NCBI RefSeq assembly: GCF_034702125.1
Contig: NC_085870.1
Span: 1,864,979-1,928,978 of the forward strand
Reading direction: 5' to 3'
Length of the DNA stretch: 64,000 bases
Source of the DNA: Engraulis encrasicolus
Taxonomy: Eukaryota; Chordata; Actinopteri; Clupeiformes; Engraulidae
The notes beneath the pieces were generated by a model. The model had not been told where the DNA came from, made no database searches, and worked only from the letters and a program-made list of their open reading frames with translations. Of the stretch, positions 12,253 to 23,569 are shown in pieces. The first letter of the stretch is position 1. The number at the start of each line of letters is the position of its first letter. Both the position numbers and the translations under genes were made by a program.

Positions 12253-12450
12253 CAGGGTTGCCAGATGAGGCTGATGATTTCCAGCCCAAAAAATGCTCAA
12301 AACCTGACTAGAAGCACAAAATCCCGCCCAATTGTATTGATTTCTATGGCAAAAATTGGGCGGGTTTTTCTGATAAATGCCATTTTTACCCGCACACGAC
12401 CATCCTAAGCAGCCCAATTGGGTGGGAACCAGCCCAATCTGGCAACACTG
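12253..12450. mobile_element. hAT-like MITE (CAGGGTTGCCAGAT family)
   Basis: Termini CAGGGTTGCCAGATGAGGCT and AATCTGGCAACACTG. Flanks GCCAGGTG (12245-12252) and GCCAGGCG (12451-12458). A reverse copy is at 32352-32540. Confidence 0.85.
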
Positions 12451-13005
12451 GCCAGGCGTGCTAAATCCTCCGCTGCTAAGATGGCACTCTGGCAGGCTGG
12501 ATCCACTCTGACCTATATAGAAATTACAATAGAAATGACCCCATATCATATCACCCAGGGTTCACACAAAAATCCTTTCATTAAAATTTACTAGTAGTAG
12601 TAAGTTAAAAAAAAAACAATATTTACTGGTCTAACTAAAGTACAGCAAGTTTTGCAGTCAGATGTCTAACTTTGAATGTTAATTAAAATTGTCGGACATG
12701 GTGAAGATCCACATATTCATGCATGAAAGTGCATATTTTCAAGTCATAATAAATACTTACGAATTCATGATTGTGATAAATATTAATGGAAAGACTATTG
12801 TGAATGGACAGCATCAATTCTGGAAATGAACCTACTAAAATAAATTACAAACTCTACCATTAATGTCCAACCAGGGTACCAAAACCTCATCATCCTGTAT
12901 CATCAACCTTCAGCATCATCAGATATCAGACAGCAATTAAAGGAAGGATGTCTTGCGCTTCAGCCCTTGTGGTGCTCACAGTCCAGACCGTAGAATGAAG
13001 AAAGA

Positions 13006-13265
13006 CTGGGCTACTTCTCAGTGACTAGACCCAGGGATGACCGGAGCACACAACATACTATTCGAGGTTTTTTATTTTTTGGTGCACAAAGTGACTGACG
13101 TTTCGACGCACCTGCGTCTTCTTCTGCGTCTTCTTCAGCACCTGAAAAAGACGCAGGTGCGTCGAAACGTCAGTCACTTTGTGCACCAAAAAATAAAAAA
13201 CCTCGAATAGTATGTTGTGTGCTCTGGTCATCCCTGGGTCTAGTCACTGAGAAGTAGCCCAGTCT
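13006..13265. repeat. near-perfect 260-bp palindrome (foldback)
   Basis: Arms of about 115 bp, from agactgggctacttctcagt to gacgcacctgcgtctt, are mirrored around about 13136. The inner part contains cgtttcgacgcacctgcgtc and the outer gcacacaacatactattcga. Confidence 0.9.
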
Positions 13266-13554
13266 CTCTTTATCATTCAGCAATTATTCAGCTTCACCTT
13301 TAAAATGGCAAATAAACACGTGTGTCTCTGCTATTTTGTTTTGAGCGTTTATTTTTTTTATTTATTTACTGTGTTTTAAGTGTTTTATTTTTCATAACAC
13401 CCAGTTCTATTTTTGCGGAGAAGCTTGGGGGAGCACTCACAGATGAAAAATAGCCTCGAGACTAGAACTGGATGATGCATCAACTGTTTTGGGTTTGTTA
13501 TAATTGCTTACCGTCGTGACTAAAATAAACCAAAACAGGTCCTGAAACCAAAAC

Positions 13555-13626
13555 ACTGTGCTTGTGCTTGTGCTTGTGCTCGTGTGTTGTGCTTGTGCTT
13601 GTGCTTGTGCTTGTGCTTGTGCTTGG
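13555..13626. repeat. (TGTGCT)n microsatellite
   Basis: About twelve gcttgt hexamers with one cgtgtgt interruption. Confidence 0.9.
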
Positions 13627-13849
13627 CCGATAACAAAGAAAGACCAAAAAGGTAGGGGCACGCTTCACTGAGGGTTTTTTTTTTCACTAAAGTGTAAAAT
13701 AGGGGGCTCATGAACTGAGGTCCATGCTTAATTAAATCAAAATGTGCCTCAAATGCTTCTGTTTTTGTGTGTCAACAATAAAACAATAATCTGCAGACAA
13801 CACTACCAGCTGGTCATCAACCCTGGCTGCGCTGTGCTGTTGTTGTGCT

Positions 13850-13915
13850 CCATGGTCTGTGCTGTGCCTTGCCGTGCTGTGCCGTGCCATGCCGTGCCAT
13901 GCCATGCCGTGTCTT
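13850..13915. repeat. (TGCCG/TGCCA)n repeat
   Basis: Short tandem gccgtgctgt and gccatgccgt units. Confidence 0.8.
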
Positions 13916-14069
13916 CCCCCTTGCGAGGTTACACTAGGGTGGTCGCCCAAGTGAACTGAGGCTTGGCCAAATCCTGTTTATTCCCTAGCCTGCATGTCGA
14001 CGGATGAGTGCACAGACTAGAGGCTCTGGCTTTGGGATGGAGATGTCATTACTACAACCCCTTAATGAT

Positions 14070-14525
14070 GGTGTGATGGTGGTGGTGGTGATGGTGGTGG
14101 TGATGGTGGTGGTGGTGGTGATGGTGGTGGTGGTGGTGGTGATGGTGGTGGTGATGGTGGTGGTGGTGGTGATGGTGATGGTGATGGTGGTGGTGGTGGT
14201 GGTGGTGGTGGTGGTGATGGTGGTGGTGATGGTGGTGGTAGTGGTGATGGTGGTGGTAGTGGTGGTGGTGGTGGTGGTGGTGGTGATGGTGGTGGTAGTG
14301 ATGGTGGTGGTGATGGTGGTGGTAGTGATGGTGGTGATGGTGGTGGTGGTAGTGATGGTAGTGATGGTGGTGGTGATGGTGGTGGTGATGGTGGTGGTAG
14401 TGATGGTGGTGGTTGTAGTGGTGGTGGTGGTAGTGATGGTGGTGGTGGTAGTGATGGTGGTGGTGATGGTGGTGGTAGTGATGGTGGTGGTGGTAGAGGT
14501 GGTGGTGGTGGTGATGGTGATGATT
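14070..14525. repeat. (TGG/TGA)n triplet tract
   Basis: About 450 bp of ggtggtgatggt-type triplets. The Val/Met and Thr/Ile homopolymer-like frames are artefacts. Confidence 0.95.
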
Positions 14526-14633
14526 ATAATAATTATAATTAATAAGCTGATGAGGAGGAGGACATTTAGGATGGTGAAGAAGCGGAAGACGATGATGAAG
14601 ATGGTGAAGTAAGATGATGGTGGTAATTGTGAA

Positions 14634-14698
14634 GAAGAAGCGGAAGAAGGAGAAGAAGAAGAAGAAGAAGAAGAAGAAGAAGAAGAAGAAGAAGAAGA
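14634..14698. repeat. (GAA)n tract
   Basis: About eighteen gaa/aga triplets. Confidence 0.95.
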
Positions 14699-14910
14699 CA
14701 ATACAACAATGATGACGAATATGACAATGGGGGGGGGGGGGGTGCTAGAGGGGCAGTGGCAGATTGGCAGGGGAAAGTGTTAATGAATTTAAAAATAAAA
14801 TTTTATAAATTGAATAACTAAAGCACACCAAAATAAACCAAACATTAACAATCCAAGTGGGGCACTGCTTCACACACTTAGACTACTGTAGGCTTGTGGA
14901 AGCCTTAGAC

Positions 14911-15272
14911 CAGTGTTTCTCAACCCTTTTTTAGGCGAGGCACCCTTTCAATTGCTGGAAATTGTCAAGGCACCCCAAAGCAATAAGCCGTAACATGGCA
15001 TTGCATCGGATACCACAAAAGCTTAGAAAAGTAACACATATGAGGACGTCACACAACCTACGTTCGAAGTTGCAGCTTACTGGGGCAACCTAAATTTACT
15101 TTATTGTGTGTAAATGGCAGATGAAAGACTCCACTGACAAGGCAATACTTTATTAATTTAGACAAATTTGTATTAAATTACATAATTTATTTATCAGCCA
15201 CGTTTCCGCGGCACCCCTTAGGGGGGCCTGCGGCACCCAAGGGTGCCCCGGCACCCTGGTTGAGAAACACTG
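14911..15272. mobile_element. hAT-like MITE (CAGTGTTTCTCAACC)
   Basis: Termini CAGTGTTTCTCAACC and GGTTGAGAAACACTG. Flanks CCTTAGAC and GCTTAGCC are 6 of 8 identical. Confidence 0.8.
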
Positions 15273-15324
15273 GCTTAGCCTATACTATATGTCCTTGTGC
15301 TGCCTGCTGTTTGAACATGATAAG

Positions 15325-15515
15325 AAAAGGGTAGACGCACTAAGCGCCCCCATATTTGGGCTTGCATGCCCACGGGGACCCCGGTTCAAGTCCATGGTCA
15401 TTTCCCGATCCCACCCCGTCTCTCTGTCCCACTCGCTTCCTGTCACAATTTCAGACTGTCCTATCAAATAAAGGCATAAAAGCCCCTAAAAACATAATTA
15501 AAAAAAAAATAAAAA
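15325..15515 (+). mobile_element. tRNA-derived SINE
   Basis: cgcactaagcgcccccatat, then tgcatgcccacggggacccc, ggttcaagtcc as a B box, tctctgtcccactcgcttcc, and a caaataaaggcataaaagcc tail with A-rich end. Same family as 62560-62745. Confidence 0.8.
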
Positions 15516-15659
15516 GTTAGACAATTCTGGGGCCCTTGTCTCCCGGGGCCCTGGACAACCGACCCATTTGTCCCCTCCTGTCCTGTCCTGTCCTGTCGGC
15601 GTCCCTGTTGCTGTGGTCCACCACCACAGCCATCCACTTCAGTTCCCTGCAGCCTGACA

Positions 15660-15912
15660 GCCTGAGCGCGTTGCATTATGCGATGATGACATCACTGACC
15701 ACAGCATTATATTTCAATATCTGCAAAAAGCTCAATTGTAAAGCCTTCTTCTCATTTGCAATTGGGATGGTGAAAGAAAAACAGTCCCTCAAAAGTTGTT
15801 GTGGCTAGGCGGACAGCTGGGAAACTTTATCGTTTTCTCCACGGAGGAGGGGCCAGGAGGTGGGGCGAGGCCACAAGCACGAGTGGAGGAGGCAAGGTCG
15901 CATATTGTAACG
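15660..15912. mobile_element. MITE fragment of the GGGTGCGTTCCAATATGCGA family
   Basis: Internal gatgacatcactgacca, tttgcaattgggatggtgaa and right arm aggaggcaaggtcgcatatt as in 4216-4515; the left arm is missing. Confidence 0.65.
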
Positions 15913-16174
15913 CACTCTCAGTGTGACATGGGCTGGGTCTGGGTCGGGGTTGGGGTGAGCATCTTATTTATGATGCCGTGTGATTTAACATGCCGTGTGG
16001 TGTGTGTGTGAGTGCAACTGAGCTGCTGCTGGTAGAAGGAACCACAAGGAAAAACAACAGCAACAACAAAGAGCAGCAGGGGAAGGAAATCAGATGCACA
16101 GGCTTACTTACTGTACACACATACAGTAGAAAGACAAGAAGACAGGCCTATATGCATCTTCCCCCTAAACACAT

Positions 16175-16179
<5 letters not shown>

Positions 16180-16215
<36 letters not shown>

Positions 16216-16227
16216 CTCTCTCTCTCG

Positions 16228-16287
<60 letters not shown>

Positions 16288-16331
16288 AGCCCTGCCAGGG
16301 AGGGAATGTGACATTAAACATGCACACACAT

Positions 16332-16420
<89 letters not shown>
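16180..16420. repeat. (CT)n and (CA)n microsatellites
   Basis: (CT)n about 16180-16265, (CA)n 16265-16287, and (CA)n about 16336-16420. Confidence 0.95.
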
Positions 16421-16422
<2 letters not shown>

Positions 16423-16710
16423 CCCTTATTTAAAGCAGTATAAATAGAACTCCAAGCGAGCCCCTATGGAGCAGGTGATGGTGGCGGGGGTGGGGGGGAT
16501 GGTGATGGTGATGGGGATGGTGGTGGCGGGGGGCATGGTGGTGTGGGTGGTGGCACATGGGGGTAGGAGCACTTAGGAGGGGAGCAGGAGGGGAGCACAG
16601 GACAGGGGCACATCCTCTCGTACAGTGAGTGGAGTGGAGTGGAGTGCACATCACATCACATCACAGAGGAAGGCACGGGCACGGGCACCGTTGATCAAGA
16701 CAGAGTGGAG

Positions 16711-17512
16711 TAGGGCTGGGAATCGATCCAAATTTCCTGGATCGATTCGATTCCGATCCAGCAGGTCACGATCCAATTCGATCCTCAATCCGATCCAATT
16801 CGATTCGATATCGATCTTCTGGTATTGCTGGGTTGTCATTTCAACCCATTTATGCCTAGAATTCTAAGACCGGCTATAAAAACCCTAAATATCTCAGCCT
16901 TTGATGCCCACACAAACATGAAATAGCATGGTAGCCTACATAAATGTGGAAGAGAGCTACAGGATGTGCTTGAGAAAATAACGCCTATAATCATCTGCAA
17001 AAGATCGACTCACAAAGTTGTGAATCGATATCACACTTTTCGAACATGAATCTATATTGGATCGCGATTAGAGATGCACAGGATCCAAGATCCAGTTCCG
17101 GATCCGGCAGGATAATGGGGTTTTTCACACGATCCGGATCCGGCAGGATCTTAAGCAGTGGATCCGGTATCCGGCAGTTACCTAAAAATCAGGATCTGGT
17201 GCATCTCTAGCCTAGGTTTTTCAGTCAGTCTTTCACAACCCCAATTGCTGCATGTGAAACAACTTTGGAAGCGGCAAAGTGCAGGCAGTGTGGCAGTAAG
17301 CCAATGAGTCTAAAAAATATTTTTTGAGCCTAAGTAATAAAAAGGGCCCACGTGTGCGAGTAGGCTATGTGTTTCAACCCTTTCGTAGGATCCGGTATAC
17401 GGTTCCGGATCCGGCAGGATCTTAAGCAGTGGATCCGGTATCTGGCAGGATCCTAAAAGTCAGGATCCGGTGCATCTCTAATCGCGACTCGATCTTTTGA
17501 AACCCAGCCCTA
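16711..17512. mobile_element. hAT-like element, carrying a nested element
   Basis: Termini TAGGGCTGGGAATCGATCC and TTGAAACCCAGCCCTA. Perfect duplication GAGTGGAG (16703-16710 and 17513-17520). Same family as the intact short copy at 59504-59876. Confidence 0.9.
17069..17480. mobile_element. hAT-like element nested in 16711-17512
   Basis: Termini TAGAGATGCACAGGATCC and GGATCCGGTGCATCTCTA. Flanks ATCGCGAT (17061-17068) and ATCGCGAC (17481-17488). ggatccgg motifs are repeated inside. Confidence 0.85.
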
Positions 17513-17681
17513 GAGTGGAGTGCCACGAAGACAACTCATTCTCAGCACTGAGGGGAGAATTGGGAAGATAAGAGCCATACAATGAGGACATGAGATGGTG
17601 GCATGTTATAAAACATTTCACACAAGGGGTAAAAATAGAAGAGAAGCGTGCATGAGTTTACTGTAAGTAGTCACTCATGAG

Positions 17682-17683
<2 letters not shown>

Positions 17684-17763
<80 letters not shown>
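17684..17763. repeat. (CA)n microsatellite
   Basis: About 40 uninterrupted CA units. Confidence 0.95.
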
Positions 17764-17767
<4 letters not shown>

Positions 17768-17937
17768 CAAGTGTGTAGTGAGTGTGCAAACACATGCCTA
17801 TTAGGCTACTTGAATGAAGACAGAAGACATGCTGGAATGACAGGACGGAAGAAAAGCCACAAAACACTGAAAACTCCTTCATGTAGTCGTCTGCCACCTC
17901 TTCCACCTCTTCATCATCCCCTCTTGATGATCTTTAA

Positions 17938-18294
17938 AGGGACACTGTGCAGGAAATGGTCAAAAAAGGTACTTCAACTATGCTGCTCGTTGAAACTTTG
18001 GCTATGGCCAAATTTGATATTTACATGAAAGTTTACGAAGTAATAAACAAATATTTTCTAGTATGGTCCAAGTAGAGTCATTTTTACAGCTAAAAATGGC
18101 TATTTTTGGAAATTCAAAATGGCGGACTATGGAGAAGATCCCCCTTTTAATGTATGAAAAATTCATTTTTTTCCAGTCAAAATGAATACTTAGAATTTGA
18201 TAGTGGTGGTAAGTATTCATGAAAAAGGTAACATTATTGAATGGGTAGCATAAATTCTGGAAATAAACAACTAAAAATCTCACACAGTGTCCCT
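17938..18294. mobile_element. piggyBac-like MITE (TTAA target)
   Basis: Termini AGGGACACTGTG and CACAGTGTCCCT, flanked by TTAA on both sides (17934-17937 and 18295-18298). Confidence 0.8.
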
Positions 18295-18419
18295 TTAACA
18301 TCCTCTCTATCAGCCAGGGCTGGAGTGTGGGAAAAATAGGGCCCGGGCACTATTGGGTTAATGGGGCCCCTCATAATTAGCGGCAAAGAACTGACTCCCA
18401 AGTGTGCCCCGCACCCTCG

Positions 18420-18550
18420 TGGGCCCCTATTTTCAGAAATGTAAAAAAAAAATGGCTTTTTTTTTTTTACATTTCTGAAAATAGGGGCCCACGAGGGTGC
18501 AGAAGTAGGGGTCCACCGGGAATTACCCGCTATGCCAGATGGCCAGTCCA
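18420..18550. repeat. 72-bp palindrome plus VNTR-unit fragment
   Basis: gggcccctattttcagaaat and its inverse flank A/T runs at about 18443-18468. What follows (cacgagggtgcag..ccaccgggaa..atgccagatggccag) is one unit of the VNTR at 23085-23512. Confidence 0.8.
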
Positions 18551-18679
18551 GCCAATCAGCAATCAGCAGCCCACTCTTCACAACGGCACAGATAAGAAGC
18601 TTCAGCTGTCTTTCAGATAAACACTATGGACATCAGATCTTATCTAGCCAACCCCTAACGTTCTCCACATGTGTTTTAG

Positions 18680-18691
18680 ACACACACACAG

Positions 18692-18790
<99 letters not shown>

Positions 18791-18812
18791 TGCGCACGCA
18801 CACACACACACA
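18680..18812. repeat. (CA)n microsatellite
   Basis: Long CA run with gaca, aaac and gcatgcgcacg interruptions. Confidence 0.95.
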
Positions 18813-19736
18813 ATTACAAAAGAAAAGAAAAGGTTTTACCTCTCCCTACACCTCCATCCATGGCTGAAGTGCCCTTGAGCATGGCACCTGACCCCACATT
18901 GCTCCAAGGTCTGTCACCAATACGCACTCTAATTTTTTATCGTCAGCTAAGTGTAATTTAATGAATAACTATTAACCGTGGTAAAAATTTGAATTTGAGC
19001 TGCTCCCCTCAGGGAGGCGCTACAGAGCACACATTACAAGGAAAAACAAGCATTCATTCATACCCAACGCAATCTCCATGGTTAATAATCAATGGAAAAG
19101 CTAGGCTGGTGTAACAAAAACAATGGACTGGATCTGGTACTGTATGTGGTGTGTGTGCTGGGAGGGGTGGCTGGAGGAAGGGGATATGTGCAATGTTTTT
19201 ATGTGTATTTATGTTTTTTAGAGTGTGAGTTTTTTTAATGGAGTGAATGTACATTTATGTTTTTATGGTGAGACGAAAGATACATTTCATACTTGCATGA
19301 CAAATAAAGTATATATTCTATATTCTATTCTAAAAGCGTGTGAAGTTCTCCAAAGCCAAGGGAAGTCTCCTCCCGGCTGCTACCTGCCTCAGCTGATGAG
19401 ACACCATCTCTTTTATCATCTTCCTCGCAAGGGATCTGTGCAAGTTGCAAGCTCAGCTCGTAGAAACACCCAAAATAAAACAAACAAAAAAGTGTTTCCA
19501 AAATCAATTCAGTGCTTTAGCAGCTTCTAACGCAGAGAACTACTCTGCTGAATCTGCAATCGACGCCCCCCATGTACTGTAAGGAGGGGGCTGTCTCTCT
19601 GTGGTTACAGCAGGGAGGGCAAAAAAATAAAACTACGTAGTGTTGCTTTAATGATTGACCAGAGTGTTTTTAAACCATGCCCAGAAAATCTTCCCATGTT
19701 TATGTTTCGTGTATCTCACCCATCCTGTATCTCACC

Positions 19737-19920
19737 CTGACTGAGGTACCTTGAGCATGATACCGTCCCACCACACTGCTCCCTTTCGGGCACCATTGGG
19801 GGCTGTCCCATTGCACGGTTGGTTGAGACATGAATGCAATTTCGTTGAACACTTGTGTGCTGTGTCACAATGACAATGGGAGTTGGAGTTTCATAGCTTG
19901 CGCTTTCACTTCACTTGTAT
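19737..19920 (+). mobile_element. SINE fragment (29475-29770 family)
   Basis: ctgaggtaccttgagcatga, ccgtcccaccacactgctcc and gacaatgggagttggagttt without the tRNA-like head. Confidence 0.7.
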
Positions 19921-20025
19921 GTGCACCTTCCAGCCAATCAAGAGAGCCTCGATGAAAACAGGAGACCTGACCAAGCGGCTATTCCGATTGGATATGACCT
20001 CCTAATTAGAGCTCCCCCATTGGAC

Positions 20026-20195
20026 CCTGCCGTGGCGTAACGGTGGGACAGTGGTCTGCAATGCGGCCGACCCGGGTTCTATTTGCAGACCCCTCCCCGT
20101 CTCTCTCCCCATTCGCTTCCTGTCCACCTCTCATACTGTCCTGTCATCATTAAAGTTGTAAAAGACCACAAAACAATCTTTAATAATAAAAAAGA
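20026..20195 (+). mobile_element. tRNA-derived SINE
   Basis: gccgtggcgtaacggtggga (A-box region), gcggccgacccgggttct (B box), gtctctctccccattcgctt body and attaaagttgtaaaagacca tail. Relative at 52986-53157. Confidence 0.75.
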
Positions 20196-20244
20196 ACTCC
20201 CGCATTGGAATTTGCTCCCAGAATAATATGACAAATATGTAACC

Positions 20245-20520
20245 AACGAAACTCTGTACGAGGGAGTAATGAGCGAGAAAATTGCTGTAAGGCGAATGAG
20301 ACTTGCAGGACACTGCCAAAGGCACCAAGAACTGCCAGCCAACAAACTGGTGCTGTGGGAACCGTCGCATGGGTGCCGGTCAAGAGGACGCCCCACACTA
20401 ACATATGTGGACATACTTAAGAAGGACGCAGGAACCCAGAGTACCAGTGAATTGAAAAGATGTATGGAGAATCGGGAGGATTGGAAGCAACGATGGAAGG
20501 CTCGTCTGAGGATGACTTAG
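20245..20520 (+). pseudogene. non-LTR retrotransposon C-terminal fragment
   Basis: An 83-codon frame (20269-20520) with RMRLAGHCQRHQELPANKLV, then LWEPSHGCRSRGRPTLTYVD and DWKQRWKARLR. This RRxRxxGH...RGRP...TYVD pattern is the C-terminal end of many LINE reverse transcriptase proteins. No upstream reverse transcriptase domain is present, so it is a dead 5'-truncated copy. Confidence 0.7.
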
Positions 20521-20672
20521 AGAAAATAACTGAAGGTCTATCCTGACCCACATGCTTATAAACAGAGATGATATGAGATTATGTTTAACAGGAAGGGGGT
20601 AAAGCAAGAGCGAGAGTGAGAGAGGAAAAAAAAATATATATATAGTATGACTCAGAGTCTGAAAACACTTAC

Positions 20673-20906
20673 GTCCCCAGCACCTCTTTGAAGTCATAGA
20701 ACTCCTTGATCTCGGCCGTCTTCTTCTTCCAGCCGTTGCCGTCCTCATCTCCCAGTGGCATGGTGGTGGTGATGCTGATGCTGCTGATGCTGATGATGAT
20801 GCTGGTGGTGCTGATGCTGCTGATGCTGCTGGTGCTGATGCTGATGATGATGCTGCCCCTGTAGGCCAATGCCAATGCCTCTAGCTCTGGCTCTGGCTCT
20901 GAACAA
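20673..20906 (-). CDS. camk1-like first coding exon (ATG at 20761), rest of gene outside window or not found
   Basis: Read on the - strand, an exon runs from a cttgcag acceptor (exon start 20906) to a consensus donor gtaagt after 20673. The ATG at 20761-20759 sits in a good Kozak context (accaccATGc). The coding part (20761-20673, 89 nt, phase 2) encodes WKKKTAEIKEFYDFKEVLG after MPLGDEDGNG. This resembles the N-terminus of calcium/calmodulin-dependent protein kinase I (human CAMK1 has WKQAEDIRDIYDFRDVLGT), which leads into the ATP-binding glycine loop in exon 2; CAMK1D and CAMK1G are alternatives. About 70 bp of CAG/CAT/CAC-type triplets lie just before the ATG. I did not find exon 2 (a GAFSEV-type loop) leftward, so intron 1 would exceed 20 kb. 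Confidence 0.7.
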
Positions 20907-20914
20907 CTGCAAGA

Positions 20915-21160
20915 GGGGCAAGGCAAGGCAAGTTTATTTGTATAGCGCATTTCATACACAGGTGCAACTCAATGTGCTTCACAAAATTAACAAATGCAAA
21001 AAGAAAGGAAACAGGGAAGAAAGAAGGAAATAAGTTAGAGTCAAAGAACATTTAAAACATTAAGATAAAACATAAGGTAAAATGATAATAATAATAATAA
21101 TAATAATAATAAAATAAAAAAATAAAATAAACATAAAAAAAAAAAATAGAATTTAAGCAT
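20915..21160. repeat. dispersed fish repeat (tttatttgtatagcgcattt)
   Basis: gcaagtttatttgtatagcg..caactcaatgtgcttcacaa then A-rich and (TAA)n. A relative lies at 55618-55720. It sits between the camk1-like exon and its partial copy. Confidence 0.6.
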
Positions 21161-21167
21161 CTGAGAA

Positions 21168-21240
21168 CATGGTGGTGATGATGCTGCTGCCCCTGTAGGC
21201 CAATGCCTCTGCCTCTGCCTCTGGCTCTGCCTCGGAACAA
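21168..21240 (-). repeat. partial duplicate of the camk1-like exon start
   Basis: On the - strand this starts at a second cttgcag acceptor (pyrimidine tract tctctcccccgcttgcag), repeats the 5' UTR with its GAGGCA/GAGCCA triplets and the motif cctacaggggcag, and breaks off right after accaccATG. It is separated from the full exon by a dispersed repeat at about 20915-21160. Either acceptor could be used for the 5' UTR, but this copy has no coding continuation. Confidence 0.6.
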
Positions 21241-21467
21241 CTGCAAGCGGGGGAGAGAAGGACATCAGCATCGTCGCTCTACAGTATATCTATCTGTCTA
21301 TCAGCCTTTAGTTTCCTGCTAAGGAGTGAAGTGAAGTGAACAGGGGAGAGGCTACAAAACAGAAGCTAGTAGCGACTAGCGACGCGCCACTGAGCACAGA
21401 CAGACTTCTAGAGAGAGAATGAAGATGCTATCAGTGGGGCTGTGTTACTATCAAGTGGTTTGGAAAG

Positions 21468-21620
<153 letters not shown>

Positions 21621-22049
21621 TGTGTGTGGAAGTTCATAGCATTTGCACAGGCATCTGATTTAGTGTCTGCAGTAAATATCAGGGTTGTGCCAAACAGAGA
21701 TTGTAATCGTGTTACGCCAAAGAGTGACATTTCATTTGACTGTACATGTGATACGTTTAGCAGATGACAAAACAAGAATTATCAGACATGAGAAAGTAGC
21801 TCCCTGGCCATCGACAGATGCAAGTGATGTGTGTGTGTGTGTGTATTTGATGAAGTGTGTGATTGCCTCCGGCAAGGAGGTTATGTTTCCGGTTACGTTG
21901 TTTTGTCTGCCTGTCTGTTTGTTTGTTTGTTTTTCTGTCAGCAGGATAACTCAAAAAGTTATTAACGGGTTTCGATTGAACTTTATTGAGTTGTTGGAAA
22001 TTACAAAAGGGAAAAGTGATAACATTTTTAGTGGAGAGAGAGAGGCTCC

Positions 22050-22190
22050 GAGGCACTCTGCAGTACGTGTTAAAAGTCCTTTATTGATACATGGATATGG
22101 ATATTGATAGCAGACGCGTTTCGGTCGGCTTTGGACCGAAACGCGTCGGCTATCAATGTGTGCCTCTGACCTTCTCTCTCTCCACTACAA
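22050..22190. repeat. foldback with GAAACG core
   Basis: gatagcagacgcgtttcggtc against gaccgaaacgcgtcggctatc, with outer gagagag..gctccgaggcac against gtgcctctgac..ctctctc. Related in layout to 13006-13265 and 25520-25795. Confidence 0.75.
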
Positions 22191-23084
22191 GTTTGCAACT
22201 TTTGGATACCGATGAGTACCTGAAGGTTTTTTCATACTACTACCCCACAGACGCAACTCATCTTTTCTCCTTTTCTCTACACAGTGATTAAATTTTGATG
22301 GTGATCTAGATCACTATCCGGGACCAGTATTTTAAAAAAAAAGATCCTTCACCATTGCGGGACAGGGCGAATTTTGAAATTTGAGTTTCTAACTCCACAA
22401 ACAGAAGACAGAAAGACTTGGGGAAAAAAATAGGTTGTAACAGTCAAATGTTCTATCAAACAGCTTCCTTGGCGGAGGTCTGCACTCTGTGGGTGCATTT
22501 CTAGTTTGGTATGTGTTTTGCGCCCCCTGCAGATGACCCCTGACCGCATACAGACAAACACAAACACAAATAGACAGACAGGGTCAAAACTTTACAGATA
22601 AGGTTGAGCAATATTTCACCCCAAATTGTAATACTTACAGGGTGAGTCCAATATGTGTTTGAATGGATGAAGGTGTATTTTATTGCCAAGATTTTTAGGA
22701 TTTTTAGGTAGTCTGTATGTTATTAACGCCTATGAAAACAGGCATGAAGCGGCCTTCTGAACCACACTATCAAACATGATGTAAACCTCTAGCAGGGCTC
22801 CACCCTGGTGATGCAACGCCTTCGGCTCAGCTACACACAGTAGGGCCAGGAGCTTGCTCAATCCCGCTACAACGGGAACTCCACCCACTTTGTCTGGAAC
22901 CAATCAACTGAGCATTTCCAACCGTCCTGGGTAGAGGCGGGTTAACGCGTCTGTGTAATAAAGAAACCTATGCATGGTGCGAACTTTTCTCATTTTTCAA
23001 TTGAGGAAAACCAGACCATGTGCTTGACGCCTATGGTGAGAGGAACTCTTATCAAACACTTTTTTTCCCCTGAAATTTTCAAAA

Positions 23085-23515
23085 GCAGCCCACCGGGAAA
23101 TGCCCGCTATGCCAGATGGCCAGGGGCCCATGAGGGTGCAGGGCCCACCGGGAAATGCCCGCTATGCCAGATGGCCAGGGGCCCACGAGGGTGCAGGGCC
23201 CACCGGGAAATGCCGCTATGCCAGATGGCCAATAGGGGCCCATGAGGGTGCGGGGCCCCCGGGGAAATGCCCACTATGCCAGATGGCCAGGGGCCCACGA
23301 GGGTGCGGGGCCCACCGGGAAATGCCCACTATGCCAGATGGCCAGGGGCCCACGAGGGTGCGGGGCCCACCGGGAAATGCCCACTATGCCAGATGGCCAG
23401 GGGCCCACTAGGGTGCGGGGCCCACCGGGAAATGCCCACTATGCCAGATGGCCAGGGGCCCACGAGGGTGCGGGGCCCACCGGGAAATGCCCGCTATGCC
23501 AGGTGGCCAGTCCAT
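23085..23515. repeat. VNTR, about 57-bp unit, 7-8 copies
   Basis: Unit ggggcccaccgggaaatgcc.gctatgccagatggccagg plus ggcccacgagggtgc. Open frames through it are unit artefacts. Confidence 0.9.
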
Positions 23516-23569
23516 CCCTGAGATATCACCATAGAATATATAGAATTTCTTTCGTCCCAGAGTACTCTC

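Noticed and set aside
13985..14701. Long Val/Met (+) and Thr/Ile/Ser (-) frames
   Set aside because: Translations of TGG/TGA and GAA triplet repeats.
20026..20110. Candidate tRNA gene in the SINE head (also at 29475, 52986 and 62560)
   Set aside because: A- and B-box-like motifs are present, but the cloverleaf is imperfect and each is attached to a repeated SINE body.
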